A stretch of DNA of 23,871 bases from NCBI GenBank assembly GCA_964389305.1, contig CAYMEK010000065.1, positions 1 to 23,871 on the forward strand. The letters run 5' to 3'. Each line of letters opens with the position of its first letter. Position 1 is the first letter of the stretch. Below, piece after piece: positions 23,058 to 23,871 of this stretch. The translations under genes and the position numbers were made by a program. The notes under the pieces were generated by a model. The model made no database searches. It saw nothing but the letters and a program-made list of their open reading frames with translations, and was not told the DNA's origin. The stretch comes from CAYMEK01 sp964389305. GTDB lineage: Bacteria > Spirochaetota > Spirochaetia > SZUA-6 > DRHE01.

Positions 23058-23645
23058 GTGGCAATTCGCTTTCGAGATGTTCAGCCCAACAATACCTCCT
23101 CGTTCTATACCTGTATATTGAAAGATGTTTTCTTCAGCGATCTGAAGTGTTATCGCCATCTATCTGACCCGAGAAACAAGAAGAAAGTTACTCTTCTGGA
23201 TCACGTCTCGTCGGCTGCGGTTTCCTTGTCCAGGAACAACAACGTATTCCTGGGTCTTCCAGCACCGCCGAGATTGAGAAAATGTATCCGTGCCGTTGAT
23301 GAGAGGTTTCCGACCTGGATTCTGGCGTTTCACGGTTTCGACAAGTTGGTTCTATTTGTCCTCTTTCCCACGGAACAAGTGCTTTCTGAAGACTGTGTTA
23401 TAAGACATAGAGACTTGAGAAGCAGAATCCATATGAACAGCCAGAACCCGCCGCACAGCCTTTATGTAGACACATTGTATGTTTGGCCACGACCGGTTTT
23501 CATCAAAGGCGATCAGAAAATCAGTGGGGGATTAGTTTTCAATATACCCCAAATGTTCTTAAGTATGGACGAACTAATGGTTGAGGATGATCGGGAAGCA
23601 CCACATAAACTGAGTTCTGTGTCTGTTTGTAGTAATGGAATCTGA
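23058..23645 (+). CDS. Unrecognised protein in the integrated element
   Basis: I do not recognise this 195-aa protein. Codon usage is less GC-rich than in the chromosomal genes, consistent with transferred DNA. It has no signal peptide and no clear membrane helix, although the central segment TWILAFHGFDKLVLFVLFP is hydrophobic and aromatic. A Cys pair lies near the N-terminus (SSFYTCILK, LKCYRH). The C-terminal part is acidic (SMDELMVEDDRE). The GTG start has no evident ribosome site, so the true start could be further in. It follows the integrase by 63 bases and is probably cargo of the element. Confidence 0.5.
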   Translation: MAIRFRDVQPNNTSSFYTCILKDVFFSDLKCYRHLSDPRNKKKVTLLDHVSSAAVSLSRNNNVFLGLPAPPRLRKCIRAVDERFPTWILAFHGFDKLVLFVLFPTEQVLSEDCVIRHRDLRSRIHMNSQNPPHSLYVDTLYVWPRPVFIKGDQKISGGLVFNIPQMFLSMDELMVEDDREAPHKLSSVSVCSNGI

Positions 23646-23723
23646 TTTATAGAGCACCTTGATTAGAGGGGTTTGTTCACACCTGATTCATGAGGTAGTT
23701 CAAGACGCATTAAATATGGTAAC

Positions 23724-23752
23724 GTCTCGACTAATTGATCTTATTACGAGAC
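23724..23752. terminator. Possible bidirectional hairpin between convergent element genes
   Basis: GTCTCG at 23724-23729 pairs with CGAGAC at 23747-23752, with an internal TAAT/ATTA pairing in the 17-base loop. It lies between the end of the 23058 ORF and the stop of the minus-strand ORF at the right edge, where a shared terminator would be placed. No strong T-run follows on either side. Confidence 0.3.
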
Positions 23753-23754
23753 CA

Positions 23755-23871
23755 TTAACGTTCTCCATTTAGGTAAGTGGGTATCTTTTTTAGAATTTTG
23801 TCTAATGGCGGAATGGTTTCTGGAATCCCAATACCTCCACATTTGTACGTTGCAGTGATTAGTGAAAAAGC
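23755..23871 (-). CDS. 3' end of an unrecognised ORF cut by the right window edge
   Basis: On the minus strand the frame is open from the window edge to a TAA at 23755-23757, giving 38 residues that include TYKCGGIGIPETIPPL and end KIPTYLNGER. It is too short to assign. The amino-acid mix looks protein-like, and the other minus-strand frames here carry early stops. Confidence 0.35.
   Translation of the reverse strand, partial: AFSLITATYKCGGIGIPETIPPLDKILKKIPTYLNGER

Larger units (their letters stand above)
21696..23871. mobile_element. Left part of an integrated element at tRNA-Pro(GGG)
   Basis: A tyrosine-recombinase gene begins 67 bases after the tRNA 3' end in the same orientation, the usual arrangement of an integrative element or prophage that uses a tRNA gene as attachment site. 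From about 23000 the sequence is clearly AT-richer than the host genes and holds unrecognised ORFs. No second copy of the tRNA 3' end is visible, so the right attachment site lies beyond the window. Confidence 0.7.

Overview
The window is a high-GC (roughly 60% by eye) piece of a draft bacterial chromosome with one 100-N scaffold gap. The organism is probably a Spirochaetota member. That rests on a lipoprotein with a relaxed lipobox, small conserved proteins that look like spirochaete families from memory, and the overall gene content. No phylogenetic marker settles it, so confidence in the phylum is moderate to low.

Left part (1-6125): the tail of a membrane protein is followed by a carbohydrate/polyol cluster. 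On the minus strand it holds a medium-chain zinc dehydrogenase and a TIM-barrel sugar isomerase/epimerase. Divergently, on the plus strand, it holds a second zinc dehydrogenase, a ribulose-phosphate-3-epimerase-type enzyme and a DeoR-type repressor. A 9-bp inverted repeat sits between the divergent genes and overlaps a good sigma70 promoter whose predicted transcript would be leaderless. After the gap comes a third zinc dehydrogenase, close to L-galactonate 5-dehydrogenase (LgoD/YjjN). Together they look like a route that oxidises and epimerises a polyol or sugar acid. No kinase or transporter is visible.

Middle part (6126-15254): a TetR regulator and a ferredoxin-nitroreductase fusion are linked by two copies of the same operator, AACTA-N6-TAGTT. 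They are followed by a protein with a C-terminal J domain, an EamA/DMT transporter, a group-2-like sigma70 factor, a DUF456 membrane protein, an NAD-dependent epimerase, a Lys/Ala-rich protein with four tandem 22-residue repeats, and a two-gene operon of an enlarged thymidine-kinase-like protein and a lipoprotein.

Arginine operon (15392-20291): argR-argC-argB-argD-argG are co-directional and tightly spaced. They cover repression, the acetylglutamate-to-acetylornithine steps and argininosuccinate synthesis. argJ/argE, argF and argH are not in the window. A hairpin and a 15-bp direct repeat follow argG.

Right part (20426-23871): two small conserved hypotheticals precede a tRNA-Pro(GGG) gene. 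An integrated element starts immediately after the tRNA. Its tyrosine-recombinase gene is full length with all catalytic motifs, but is interrupted by exactly two in-frame amber codons. Beyond it the sequence becomes AT-richer and holds an unrecognised 195-aa ORF and, at the right edge, the 3' end of a minus-strand ORF. The far end of the element is outside the window.
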